Origin: Chionoecetes opilio
Taxonomy: Eukaryota; Arthropoda; Malacostraca; Decapoda; Majidae
NCBI GenBank assembly: GCA_016584305.1
Contig: JACEEZ010020031.1
Span: forward strand, 1-64,000
Length of the DNA stretch: 64,000 bases
Direction of reading: 5' to 3'
Both the position numbers and the translations under genes were made by a program. The notes below the pieces were generated by a model. The model had not been told where the DNA came from, ran no database searches, and worked only from the letters and a program-made list of their open reading frames with translations. Within the stretch, counting starts at the first letter, position 1. Each line of letters begins with the position of its first letter. Shown piece after piece: positions 1-10,990 of the stretch.

Positions 1-79
1 TTTACAATTTTTAGTAGTTAAGTTAGAGCAGTAGTGTAGTAGTAGAGAAAGTATTTTAGTAGTAGTAGTTAAGTATAGT

Positions 80-151
80 AGTAGTAGTAGCAGCAAAGAC
101 CCAAATTGTAGAGGGTCTTTGCTAGTAGTAGTAGTGGTAGTAGTAGTAGAC

Positions 152-247
<96 letters not shown>

Positions 248-249
248 AC

Positions 250-297
<48 letters not shown>

Positions 298-330
298 AAA
301 TAAAAGCAGTAGTAGTAGCAGTAGTAGTAA
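80..330. repeat. (AGT)n trinucleotide microsatellite
   Basis: Nearly pure AGT/GTA repeat, broken by a few CTAGT interruptions. Reading frames here are low-complexity artefacts. Confidence 0.95.
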
Positions 331-335
331 TGTAT

Positions 336-478
<143 letters not shown>

Positions 479-715
479 TTCACTATTTCATATATTTTCT
501 CTTATTTCCTACATTCTTGCACATTTTCCTACCTCTCGTTTCCCTTCCCTTTCTGTCCCCACACACAATACTCGCCCCTCAAGGCCACTAGTATTGTAGT
601 GTTCATCTTTATATCTTCCTTTTACAGTATATTTTTGTTTCTCTCTTCTCCCTTTCTCTCCCCTTCAATTCCAACATTCTTAGATGAATTCTCTTATTAC
701 ACTGGTCTTATTGCA

Positions 716-760
716 TTCTCACTCTCTCCTCTCTCTTCTCTCTCTCTTCTCTCTCTCCTT

Positions 761-847
<87 letters not shown>
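716..847. repeat. (CT)n microsatellite
   Basis: CT run that starts imperfect (CTCTTCTCTC) and becomes pure over its last 80 bases. Confidence 0.95.
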
Positions 848-850
<3 letters not shown>

Positions 851-898
851 TCCTAACGTATAATTTCAGGCGAGAGCATTAAGTAATTATTTAAGCCA

Positions 899-900
<2 letters not shown>

Positions 901-949
<49 letters not shown>

Positions 950-950
950 C

Positions 951-1044
<94 letters not shown>

Positions 1045-1049
1045 CTCTC
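901..1049. repeat. (CT)n microsatellite
   Basis: Third CT run of the cluster, separated from the previous one by about 50 bases of unique sequence. Confidence 0.95.
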
Positions 1050-1059
1050 ATTCCATTTC

Positions 1060-1440
1060 CTTTACACTTCTTTCCTTTCTTCCTTCCTTCCCAAAACGCC
1101 ATCTTCCCCTACCCCTTCCTTGCCCCCCCCCTTCCCCTCCTCTACCCCCCCTTACAGATAAACCCCTCTTTACCCCCTTCTTCCCCCCAACAGATAACCC
1201 CCTCCCTAACCCCCACCAGATAACCCCCCACACCCCCCCCCCAACACCACTTATCCTCAACTTCTGCTGCTGGCTCGAAATAAACTTAATTTCTTGGCAC
1301 CTGACTGGGCTATCTTTTCTCTTGATAAATGAGTGTAAAGAGCTCGGTCGCCTTTACTTCTCTTCCCCCCCCCCCCCAAACCCAACCCAGCCCTCCCCAC
1401 TGGTACCCCCCCCCCCATTGCACTACATAATGCCCTGGTA
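1060..1440. repeat. C-rich low-complexity tract
   Basis: Pyrimidine-rich and C-homopolymer-rich sequence (several runs of 7-13 C). No coding signal is seen in either strand. Confidence 0.7.
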
Positions 1441-1604
1441 CAGTACAACATTCTATTATAGCATAGTTATAGCATTATAGCATTATAGTATAGCCTTATA
1501 GCATTAATCTCACATCTCCACATCGTAATCTTAGGTATGGATCAGAAAGTAGCAGTTTTAAGTAGGGCTTCCATGCATTATCTCGAGGTAACTGCGCAAA
1601 GCAC

Positions 1605-1816
1605 TTAACCCCTTGAGACCCAGAACGTAATTTCCATTGTAATTTGTGTACCATTAGATGATTTTAATTAATATATGCAATGTTTTATAGATATGACCTA
1701 TTTAGTATCCTTGTCCACTAGGTAATTTGGGTTATTAAGTTACTTTTCGTAATTGTATGGCTGACAACAGACGATTTTCTATAGCAAAGGAGAAGATCTG
1801 GGTGTGAAGGGGTTAA
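1605..1816 (+). mobile_element. piggyBac-like MITE, copy 1
   Basis: About 210 bp, bounded by TTAA on both sides. Termini are CCCCTTGAGACCCAGAACG on the left and the complement of CCCCTTCACACCCAGAT on the right. TTAA flanks and CCC termini are the hallmark of piggyBac-type insertion. The interior has no coding capacity. Ten copies of this family occur in the window. Confidence 0.85.
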
Positions 1817-2025
1817 TGACGTCATGAAGCAATACGTACATATCCATTATCCAGTCATATTTCTCGTTGAGTCTAATATACTACGACCCATTACCATCAA
1901 AACACGTCAGAAAAAGTAGATCTCTTCAGCATATCACCATCTAGTACGCCAACATTGCCTCAGATTAAACAGAAACACGAATTTGTGGCGTAATTTCTAT
2001 TTAATGGTATACCCTCCCACCCACT

Positions 2026-2312
2026 CCACTACATAAATGTCCTGGTACAGTACAGCATGTGAGGGGGTTGAGGGGAGGAGGGGGTGGTAGATAAGCGGGT
2101 TTTTTTTTGTCACCCAAATCCAACTCCCCCCCGATGGAACACCCACCCACCCACTCCACTATATAAATGCCCGAGTACAGTACAGAATGTGAGGGGGTTA
2201 AGGGGGGGGGAGGGGGGGAAGATAAGCTGGGGGGGGTTTGTCACCCAAATCCAATCCTCCCCACTGGTATACCCACCCACCCACTCCCCTACATAATGCC
2301 CTGGTAGGGCGG
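2026..2312 (+). repeat. tandem pair of a ~125-bp dispersed repeat
   Basis: Two adjacent units share the cores TGCCCTGGTACAGTACAG (second unit slightly diverged), G-rich spacer, GATAAGC and GTCACCCAAATCCAA. Related single units lie at about 1425-1452, 4190-4300 and 4465-4555. No termini or coding potential were identified, so the class is unknown. Confidence 0.6.
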
Positions 2313-2729
2313 GTCATACTTAGGTGCTATCATGAATCTGAATGAAATCCTCTCATGAGGGGTGTCTAAATGATGTATTTTTATACAAGGAATTCAAATA
2401 TGAGCTTATTTTTTGGATAGAACATCTCTTACCTACATCATTTCGTATTTCTAGTTTTTCAAGTTTACCCTTTACAGCCCCTTTATATACTATTAGAAGA
2501 CATAAGGCAAATCATATATATTGATAAAGCCAAATCAAATTTACATATTTATTAACATGACAATCGCATGTATATCACTGAATACAATTACAAAGATTAT
2601 TCTCCTGACTTTTTGAACTTTGCCAGGTTGCACAAGTCCTGTTTTGACTAATTTTTGGACATCAGCCTCCTGCTGGTTTCCTGAGCCCTGGTCCCTCCAT
2701 CCCTCTATTCATGTAAAAAGTACTTAGCA

Positions 2730-3880
2730 GAAATCTCAAGTCACCATTTTAATAACCCTCTCAATGCTTTGTGTGTGGCAAGGCCAGTTGAGCACTTCCA
2801 TGGGTGTGTTGACGATGTTTTTCACCTCGGACGTGCTTAGAGAGCAGGTGAGAGGTGGCTCTGACACATCTTCTGACCAGCTGATCAGGTCAACTATACT
2901 GAAAGCATCACAATTAATGTCAGGTGTCCTTCTGGTCCTAACAGAGGAGTCTCCTAGCTGAGTTTCTGGGTCCCCATCTCCTCTGATGGCCAGGATTCTC
3001 TCCACCCCCCCAAATCCTCTCCTTCTGATTCTCAGAGCACAGCATTGTTTGGAAGATGGCTTCACTGTGGGCATACCAAGCAGATCTTTTCACAGTTGGC
3101 ATCACAATGTCCAGCACGTCCTTCCTCTGTGACTTACGGCAGTCCAGTTGAAAGAGGATGTGCCTAGGCCCTTAATCCAGGAGTGTTTGACTTTCACGTT
3201 GAACCAACATGGATAATACATTCCAATGATGAATTCCACAACGAAGTGCAGATTCTTCAGGTTCTTCCCTTTATGTCCATGTTTTGACACCCAGAGCCTG
3301 AGAAGTCTATTAGCTGTTGTGAGCCAGCGGCTGTGGTTTACTGGTCCTATCTCCAACAGAGCCAGCCCTGCAGGAAGCACTCCATCCCTGACTGCACATA
3401 CAATTTTATAGCCATAGTGTTGATCAGTTGAGAGATCTTGAATGACCTTGTCAGGCAGCTTGATCAGTGGAGGGCCAACGGAGATACGGGTGAAGTTTGG
3501 ATTGATCTCAAAGTCTGTAGCAGAATCAAGGAGCTTTCCTATTGGCCCGCCATGGCCCGGATAATTTTTTGTCTGACAGACTAGGGCCATCAAGGCCAAC
3601 AATCAAATGGCACAGGGGAAGTTCACCAGTGTGTAAGTTGCACACCAACCAGACCAGCCTTCTCTCCAGGTGCAGCTCCAGCTTCCGCATTACTCCAGCT
3701 TTCAAACCAGTGTTGACACTTGTAGTCTCCAATGGCCAACAAGGTCTTATCAAAACTCCTCTCTTTCAGCCAAGCAAACATGACCTTAGCCGTGCAACAA
3801 GGTGCTGCTTTGCTTACTTGCGTCTTTCATTATTCCTTACTTCTATGCCTATTATTATATATGGCAGCATATGCCAAACT
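2730..3880 (-). pseudogene. decayed copy of a repetitive arthropod protein gene
   Basis: The minus strand holds conserved blocks of one protein split over several frames. In order they are AWLKERSFDKTLLAIGDYKC, WLVCNLHTGELPLCHL with a following LDGPSLSD, GPVNHSRWLTTANRLLRLWV, VVEFIIGMYYPCWF, then DVLDIVMPTVKRSAWYAH, SEPPLTCSLS and LNWPCHTQSIERVIKMVT. I recognise this block order from multicopy uncharacterised proteins in arthropod and cnidarian genomes, probably spread by a mobile element. The function is unknown. Frames change near 3550 and again near 3120, and stops interrupt the rest, so this copy cannot make the full protein. No terminal repeats were identified around it. Confidence 0.6.
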
Positions 3881-4189
3881 ATATGATCATTTTAATTAAG
3901 TTGAATGTGACCTATTTTTCTTTAAATATTTAGATGTCTTATATATTTTATGAAGTAGTTAGAACAATACTGTATGAGAGAAAATGTGAGCACCCACGGC
4001 ATAACAATTGAAGAGGCGTAGGATGAGCTAACTACAACAAATTGATCACCAATTTCATAATAATCAACTGCAAATTGATGTAGGTTAGGATTATCAGAAT
4101 TAAACTTTTTCTTCAAATTTGTGTTCTACACACCAAAATACGTTATTTGAACACCCCTCTCCATTAATTGAAAAAATATATATAGTATG

Positions 4190-4555
4190 ACCCGCCCTAA
4201 ATTGCCCTGGTACAGTACAGCAAGTGAGGGGTTGAGGAGGATTGAGTGGGAGGGGGGTGAGGGCATGATAAGCTGGGGAGGGTTTGTCATCCAAATCCTC
4301 AGTTTTACTAATACTGTACATGACAATAATAAGAAAATACGACTAATACATGAGGCTTGGTGGAATTTGGGAGTATTTTCAATAATTTTTCCTTGATTTT
4401 TAGGTTTTTTGTGCTGTTTTTTAAAGGAATATTTGCTTTTTAATGCTGTTTTGGTATTATTACTCACCCACTAGACTATATAAATGCCCTGGTACAGTAT
4501 AGCAAGAGGGGGGGGGGGGGGAGATAAGCTGGGGGGTCTTTAGTCACTCAAATCC
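4190..4555 (+). repeat. two further diverged units of the ~125-bp dispersed repeat
   Basis: Units near 4196-4300 and 4468-4555 repeat the CCCTGGTACAGTACAGCAAG core, a G-rich stretch, GATAAGCTGGGG and a GTCA(T/C)CCAAATCC end. The 160 bases between them are AT-rich without a recognised feature. Confidence 0.5.
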
Positions 4556-4732
4556 TTAGCTGAATCACTGTACTGGTGGTAAAGTAATAAACAAAAATGA
4601 TAAAAGTACAAGAAGTAAAAGAAATAGTAAAGTTCAAGTGAAAAAGTGAAAGTACAAGTAAAATAAATAATAATAAAATAAATAAAAATATGAGGGATGA
4701 ATGAAAAACTACACACCAACATCAACTTCCTT

Positions 4733-4945
4733 TTAACCCCTTGAGACCCAGAACGTAATTTCCATTGTAATTTAGCTACCATAAGACGATTTTTAGTTAA
4801 TATAAGCAATATTTTCTAGATATGACCTGTTTAGTATCTTTGACCACTAACTAGTTTGATATATTCAGCTACTTTTCCTAACTTTATGGCTCGACAACAT
4901 ACGATTTTGTATAGCAAAGGAAAGCTCTGGCCGCTAAGGGGTTAA
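4733..4945 (+). mobile_element. piggyBac-like MITE, copy 2 (inside a hAT target duplication)
   Basis: TTAA-bounded copy of the same 210-bp family. Removing it leaves CTTTTAAC immediately before the hAT terminus at 4947. This matches CTCTTAAC after the other hAT terminus at 9087 at 7 of 8 bases. The MITE therefore appears to have jumped into the TTAA contained in the hAT target-site duplication. Confidence 0.8.
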
Positions 4946-5096
4946 CCAATGTTTCTTAACCTTTTTACCACCACGACCCTTCACTAGTGGCTCCTTGCCT
5001 CACTATTTATTTTATTTTATAATTTTTTTGTTTATTGTACTTTCACTTTTTTTTACTTGTACTTTACTATTTATTTTACTACTTGTACTTATATCT

Positions 5097-5097
<1 letters not shown>

Positions 5098-5186
<89 letters not shown>
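5098..5186. repeat. (TA)n microsatellite
   Basis: Nearly pure TA dinucleotide run of about 90 bases. Confidence 0.95.
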
Positions 5187-5189
<3 letters not shown>

Positions 5190-5331
5190 CCACCAGTGCA
5201 GTACAGTCATTCAGCTGAGGATTTAGGTGAAGAAGAAAAAAAGGAAAAAAAATGATCATGCCCCCCAACCCTTCACTTCTTCAACCAAGGTATTTCAAAA
5301 TAATCCGGAATCAGATATTCTAATTCAGATC

Positions 5332-5765
5332 ATAATAATTAGGGCAAGCAATAATAATAATTAGGGCAAGCAATAATAATAATTAGGGCAAGCAATAATA
5401 ATAATTAGGGCAAGCAATAATAATAATTAGGGCAAGCAATAATAATAATTAGGGCAAGCAATAATAATAATTAGGGCAAGCAATAATAATAATTAGGGCA
5501 AGCAATAATAATAATTAGGGCAAGCAATAATAATAATAGGGCAAGCAATAATAATAATTAGGGCAAGCAATAATAATAATTAGGGCAAGCAATAATAATA
5601 ATTAGGGCAAGCAATAATAATAATTAGAGCAAGCAATAATAATAATTAGAACAAGCAATAATAATAATTAGGGCAAGCAATAATAATAATTAGGGCAAGC
5701 AATAATAATAATTAGGGCAAGCAATAATAATAATTAGGGCAAGCAATAATAATAATTAGGGTGTG
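5332..5765 (+). repeat. 22-bp minisatellite, about 19 units
   Basis: Head-to-tail units of ATTAGGGCAAGCAATAATAATA. Most are identical; a few have GAGCAAGC or GAACAAGC variants and one lacks two bases. The high identity indicates recent expansion. Confidence 0.95.
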
Positions 5766-5827
5766 GCAGCATTGGGAACGAGAAAGCGAGCGAGAGCTTG
5801 ATCAAAATAGCTAACGCTCTGGCCGTA

Positions 5828-5841
5828 TAATGATGATGATG

Positions 5842-5887
<46 letters not shown>

Positions 5888-6178
5888 TAATAATAACTAA
5901 CACTATCAATAATAGTAATAATAGTAATGATAAAAATAATAATATAATAATGATAATAATGATAATAATATTAAAACTTATAATGATTATGATAGTGGTA
6001 ATTTTGATAAAATAATATTAATAGAAATATTTATGATTACAATCATAATAATAACAATAATATCAACAATAATAACAGCAAATATAATGATGATAACTAT
6101 AATTATGATTATCATAATAATACTTATAATAATAACAAAAATAATAGTAATAATAATAGCAATAAATAATATTGCATA
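5828..6178. repeat. ATA/ATG-rich trinucleotide tract
   Basis: Begins as (ATG)n, becomes pure (ATA)n at about 5845-5885, then degenerates over 300 bases. It is not coding. Confidence 0.85.
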
Positions 6179-6187
6179 TAAATCTAG

Positions 6188-7074
6188 GCATAGACCACTG
6201 TATACCTGGACTGCACACGCGACAATGTTTTGAATTGCGGGGCTGCATAGAGGCCCGCGGGGCGCCCGACAAAGAGATATAGTGGTCTATGGACTATCAT
6301 ATAGACTGGTTTATCAGTATATATGAGATACTGCAATCTTCGTAAATGTTTGTTCTATAATATTATCAAATAAAAAACAGTAAAACACACTAAAGAAATG
6401 CCATTACGAGACTATGAAGAAATATGTATGAACTTAATATTCACTTAACTCTTCGCCATTTAAAACTTTGCGAGTCAACTTTTATCATGAAGGGTATCAA
6501 TAGAAGCGCAATTTTATTAGCTTTCCATTGCTATATTTCGTCATCTGATCAATTAATTAGAACCATGCATAAATTAGCGTTAAATAAATAAATAGAATCA
6601 TCAATCGGGTAATTTTCCCGATTGATGATGTTATTTATTTACTTATATATTTCGTTTTCTGATAAATGAATTAGTACCATGTATAAATTAGCGTTGACTA
6701 AATAAATAACCTCATCAATCGGGAAAATTACCCGATTGATGATTTTATTTATTTAGTTAATGCTAATTTATGCATGGTTCTAATTCATTTATCAGATAAC
6801 GAAATATAGCAATGGAAAGCTAATAAAATTTCCCTTCTATTGATACCCTTCATGATAAAAGTTGACTCGCAAAGTTTTAAATGGCGAAGAGTTAAGAATC
6901 ATGAATTCTAATTGAACAAATATGTTCATGCATATTTCTTCAGAGTCTTGTAATGGCATTTTTTTAGCGTGTTTTACTGTTTTTTATTTGATAATATTAT
7001 AGAACAAACATTTACGAAGATTACAGTAAATCATATATACTGAGAAACCAGTCTATATGATCCGTATATATATA

Positions 7075-7160
<86 letters not shown>

Positions 7161-7240
7161 TCCGAGCGGCCCTCCGACTTCAGGCCCTTGTGTGACAGGC
7201 CGATATTCCGTGCGCAGTCCAGGTATACAGTGGTCTATGG
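6188..7240. mobile_element. foldback (long-TIR) DNA element, copy 1
   Basis: The two halves are long, nearly perfect inverted repeats of roughly 450-500 bases. Ends read GCATAGACCACTGTATACC on the left and the complement of CCATAGACCACTGTATACC on the right. The centre contains two further palindromes built on CATCAATCGGG. A 5-bp duplication, TCTAG, flanks it at 6183-6187 and 7241-7245. No open reading frame of note is present, so it is non-autonomous. A TA expansion at 7063-7157 makes this copy about 95 bp longer than the copy at 58441-59398. Confidence 0.85.
7063..7157. repeat. (TA)n microsatellite inside foldback copy 1
   Basis: TA run at the place where copy 2 of the same element has only a short TA stretch, so the expansion came after insertion. 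Confidence 0.9.
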
Positions 7241-7424
7241 TCTAGGGCAGCGGTCGGCAACCTGCGGCTCCGGAGCCGCATGCGGCTCTTTCAAGAGACC
7301 TGTGCGGCTCCTGCAACCTACTCAATAAGTGAGGGTCAAGTCAATAGGGAGGGTCAAGGTCAATAGGTCAATAGTAAGTAACTATTGTTACTTAGTAACA
7401 ATAGTTGTCGTATAACAACAGTAA

Positions 7425-8475
7425 GTCAATAGGGAGTTTTAAAAAGGGGGCTAGACAATTTCATAGATAGGGATGAAAGGTGGATAGAGCCAATAGGGCG
7501 GGTCAAGTCAATAGGTCAATAGTCAATAAGTCAATAGGGAGTTTTAATAGGAGGCTAGACAATTAGAGGACGCAATGTTCATGATATCTTATTTAATCTT
7601 ACCCAATCTTAATCCCTTTAATCAATAGGGAATTGTTTGTTAATAGGGAGTTTTTAGTCAATAGGGATTTTTTAGTCAATAGTGTGTTTTTAGTCAAGAG
7701 GGAGTTTCTAGTCAATAGGTTTTTTAGTCAATAGGGAGTTTTGAGTCAATAGGGAGTTTTGAGTCAATAGGGAGTTTTGAGTCAATAGGGAGTTTTTAGT
7801 CAATGGGGAGTTTTTAGTCAATAGGGAGTTTTTAGTCAATATGAAATTTTTAGTCAATATGGAATTTTTAGTCAATAGGGAGTTTTTTGTTCATAGGGAG
7901 TTTTTAGTCAATAGGAAGTTTAGTTAATAGGGAGATTTTAGTCAATAGGGAGTTGTTAGTCAACAGAGTTTTTAGTCAATAGGGACTTTTTAGTCAATAG
8001 GGTGTTTAGTTAATAGGGAGTTTTTAGTCAATAGGGAGTTTTTAGTCAATAGGGAGTTTTTAGTCAATATTGAGTTTAGTCAATAGGGAGTTTTTAGTTA
8101 ATAGGGAGTTTTTAGTTAATAGGGAGTTTTTAGTTAATAAGGAGTTTTTAGTTAATAGGGAGTTTTTAGTCAATAGGGAGTTTTTAGTCAATAGGGAGAT
8201 TTTAGTCAATATTCAGTTTAGTCAATAGGGAGTTTTTAGTTAATAGGAGTTTTTAGGTAATAGGGAGTTTTTAGTTAATAGGGAGTTTTTAGTCAATAGG
8301 GACTTTTTAGTCAATAGGGAGTTTTTAGTCAATGGGGATATTTTATTCAATAGGGAGTTTTTAGTAAAATAGGGAGTTTTTACTTAATAGGGAGTTTTTA
8401 GTCAGAAGGGAGTTTTTAGTTAATGAGGAGTGTTAAAGTCAATAGGGAGTTTTATATAGTCAATAGGGAGCTTTA
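7425..8475 (+). repeat. ~17-18-bp minisatellite derived from a LINE 3' end
   Basis: About 55-60 units of AGTCAATAGGGAGTTTTT with many single-base variants. The unit matches the DNA encoding ESIGS in the C-terminal LINE motif ESIGSFKRRLDKFMDGDERW seen intact at 39.7-39.9 kb. Recognisable LINE sequence flanks the array on both sides (about 7432-7490, 7540-7575 and 8455-8610). Confidence 0.85.
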
Positions 8476-8612
8476 ATAGGAGGCTAGATAATTTCATGGA
8501 TGGGGATGAAAGGTGGATGTAGATAGTGTTAAGTAACAGGAACTACCACGTGTAGGTCTCCCGCCCTCTTGTAGCTTCCTTATTTTCTTATGTTCTTATG
8601 TTCTTAATAATG
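8455..8612 (+). mobile_element. CR1-like LINE 3' end fragment
   Basis: The plus strand encodes SIGSFNRRLDNFMDGDERWM followed by a short 3' UTR ending in repeated CTTATGTT. This is the 3' end of the same LINE family found on the minus strand at 39.7-39.9 kb and 62.9-63.1 kb. Confidence 0.75.
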
Positions 8613-9095
8613 TCCAAATTATCGTTAAAAAAATAAGACTGAGATTGCCGAAGTATAATAGTGTATGTGACCTAGGCCCTGGGTCTCTAGGAAAATATTT
8701 AGATGAATTTTTGTACTTAGTAATTTGTACTTGTTCGTAATATCCATTCATAATGTACACTGCGGCTCCATCAACACTGCTTTTCTGCCAAGTTTGAAGA
8801 AACTGGCTCTTCTCGAATTATGGGTTGCCGACCTCTGGTCTAGGGCGTTAGTGACATCTGGCAGGGCGTCACCGCAGAGTTTTTCAGCCACACGCTCTTC
8901 TCTGCACAGACGCTCACCCTCGCGCGCCACCTTCATGATAAAGCGAAGGCCGAGCGAGCTTCACGCTAAATACTTGACAGTTCTTCCTTGTTCTCTCTTG
9001 GCTCACGCCCCCCTTGGTAATTAGCCACGCCCCCCTTGGTAATTAGCCACGCCCCCCTAGTCACGCTCCCCGGGTTAAGAACCGCTGCTCTTAAC

Positions 9096-9420
9096 CCTTC
9101 CTTCCTCTTACTACCATTTCTTTCTTCCTTCCCATTTCCATCCTTTTTTTTTGCATCCTTTTTTTTCTTCCACTCCCCTTCTCTTCGCTTGTTCCCTTCC
9201 TTTTTCTTCTTTCCTTCTCGTCAAGTCCCTTCATTCTATTTCTTCCATCCCTTCACTCCTTAATTCCTTCCACTCCCTTCCCCTTCCCTTCCCTTCACTT
9301 CCCTTCTTTCACCTTATTACTTCTTTCCCTTCAATCCCATCATTCCTCACCCTTTCCATCCTCTTACTCCTTCCCTATCTATACCCCCCCTTCACCCCCC
9401 CACCCACCCCACCCCCACCA
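9096..9420. repeat. pyrimidine-rich low-complexity tract
   Basis: TTCC/CCTT-rich sequence without coding signal. Confidence 0.7.
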
Positions 9421-9547
9421 CTCACCAGCTGCAGAAGTAACAGCTGGTGCAGAGACGACCACGTCCACACTGCAACTTTTACCGTAACATTTAAAAGTTT
9501 CTACCTTCAGGGGTTAGCCAGATGAAATGTCACCTCATCTCACCTCA

Positions 9548-9596
9548 TACCTCCACCTCCACCTCCACCTCCTCCTCCTCCTCCTCCTCCTCCTCA
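9548..9596. repeat. (CCT)n/(CACCTC)n microsatellite
   Basis: Short compound trinucleotide run. Confidence 0.85.
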
Positions 9597-9727
9597 CTCT
9601 TCTCCCCTTCCCTGCATACATCCCTTCAACGTGTATCATTTTATCTACATGAAAAGGAAAAATCTAAGAGAAAAAAATTAAATAGCAATAAGGAACGGAG
9701 GAAAGAAGTTACATAAAATAGACAAAA

Positions 9728-9825
9728 AGGTAGAGGGTAGGGGGGTAGGGTAGGGTAGGGGGGTAGGGGGGGTAGTTTGAGGGTAGAGGAGGGGGGTTGG
9801 GGGTTGGGGTTGAGGGTGGGAGGGA
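9728..9825. repeat. G-rich tract
   Basis: Repeated GGGTAGGG and GGGGGTT words, with several G-runs of three or more that are compatible with quadruplex formation. Purely compositional evidence. Confidence 0.6.
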
Positions 9826-9996
9826 GGTTGTGCAAGAAACTACTGCTATTCCTCCAGCTATTTGGTTAAAAAAAAAATAGAAGACTTGGCAAACTTCATA
9901 TACAACTTAAGTTTGAGGCGATTCATGTTGCCCGGGAAGAGAAATGGTGGCAGGGAGTAACCGGGAAGGGCATCGAGAGTAAAATAGTATGTGCAT

Positions 9997-9998
<2 letters not shown>

Positions 9999-10065
<67 letters not shown>
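9999..10065. repeat. (CT)n microsatellite
   Basis: Pure CT run of about 65 bases. Confidence 0.95.
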
Positions 10066-10068
<3 letters not shown>

Positions 10069-10351
10069 CCCCCCCCTGCCATCATATCTTACAAATTTTT
10101 TCCATCGTGACAAGATTTTACATTAACGATATATATGATATATGACAGGGACGCACCCAGGATTTTTTGGGGGGGGCCAAATTTTTTTTTTCGATACCCA
10201 GTATAGTAAACCCGCCAAATGTCTCGCTAGCCGCTGGATTACAATTTTTCCCGCCATCAGTCAATTCTCTTTTCAATCCTTTCTTATTTCTGCAGCTGAA
10301 ACAATGGTTTTGATGCTTGATATACAATGATAGATGCTTGCCTAAGCCAAG

Positions 10352-10990
10352 CAATCGTATGAAGAGAGGCTGCGAAAACTTAATATGTTTTCCTTAAAGA
10401 ATCGAAGAATCCGTGGGGACTTGATAAAAACTTTATAAGATCATTAAAGGATTTGATGTCATTAATCAAGAGAACCTATTCGAGCTTTCTCCTCAAGTGA
10501 CAACAAGAAACAACGGTTTAAAATTGTATGGTCAACGTTTCACCACAGGTCTCCCAAAAAATTATTTCAATGTCATGAAGAGTTGTTAATCAGCAGAACA
10601 AATTACAAAATAACATGTAGCAAATGTTGTCGAAGCCAGCACAATAACTTCATTTAAAAACGGATTAAGACACGTACTGTAAAGTAAATGGGTTTTAATA
10701 TTGTCCTGCGAGTTATATCATTAACATTCCCCGGATTTATTTGTGTTAGTGGTAGTTTTAGTTAGCATACTTCATTCCTCTCATTCTTTACTATGAAACT
10801 TCCATGTTTCTATCTTCTTTAGAGGCATGGTATCCTTTTCCAACTGTTCTCTTACAAGTAGTTTGATAGTTAGTAGTATGTACGTAGTTCAGCAGATACC
10901 CTAGTTATACACCAATAGATCTCCTGGTATCTGTTTTCCTATGTATTCCTATGTAACCTCAGCCTGGTTCAAACATACCCTTCATTCATC
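10352..10990 (+). pseudogene. degenerate CR1-like LINE, C-terminal region and 3' UTR
   Basis: The plus strand encodes YEERLRKLNMFSLKNRRIRG, then RFKIVWSTFHHRSPK-type and SFKNGLRHV blocks separated by stops and frame changes. These correspond in order to the conserved C-terminal tail after the reverse transcriptase of arthropod CR1 elements. The sequence beyond about 10680 looks like the 3' UTR. No intact frame remains. Confidence 0.65.

Larger units (their letters stand above)
7248..8837. mobile_element. hAT-superfamily element B
   Basis: Termini are CAGCGGTCGGCAACC on the left and, complemented, CAGAGGTCGGCAACC on the right. The 8-bp target duplication GTCTAGGG is perfect at 7240-7247 and 8838-8845. 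The outer parts match each other (TGCGGCTCC and GGCTCTT motifs near both ends). The interior is a LINE 3' fragment greatly expanded into a minisatellite. No transposase is encoded. The element landed at the right edge of foldback copy 1. Confidence 0.85.
4947..9087. mobile_element. hAT-superfamily element A, heavily invaded
   Basis: The left terminus reads CAATGTTTCTTAACC and the right terminus, complemented, reads CAGCGGTTCTTAACC (12 of 15 identical), typical of hAT non-autonomous elements. The inferred 8-bp target duplication is CTYTTAAC. No transposase is present. The 4.1-kb span is mostly later insertions and repeat expansions: a TA run, a 22-bp minisatellite, an ATA-rich tract, a foldback element (6188-7240) and a second hAT element (7248-8837). 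Original element sequence is probably only the outermost few hundred bases. Confidence 0.65.

Noticed and set aside
5332..5765. CRISPR-like regular direct repeats
   Set aside because: Units are contiguous with no unique spacers, and the genome is eukaryotic; it is a minisatellite. The same holds for 19505-21850.
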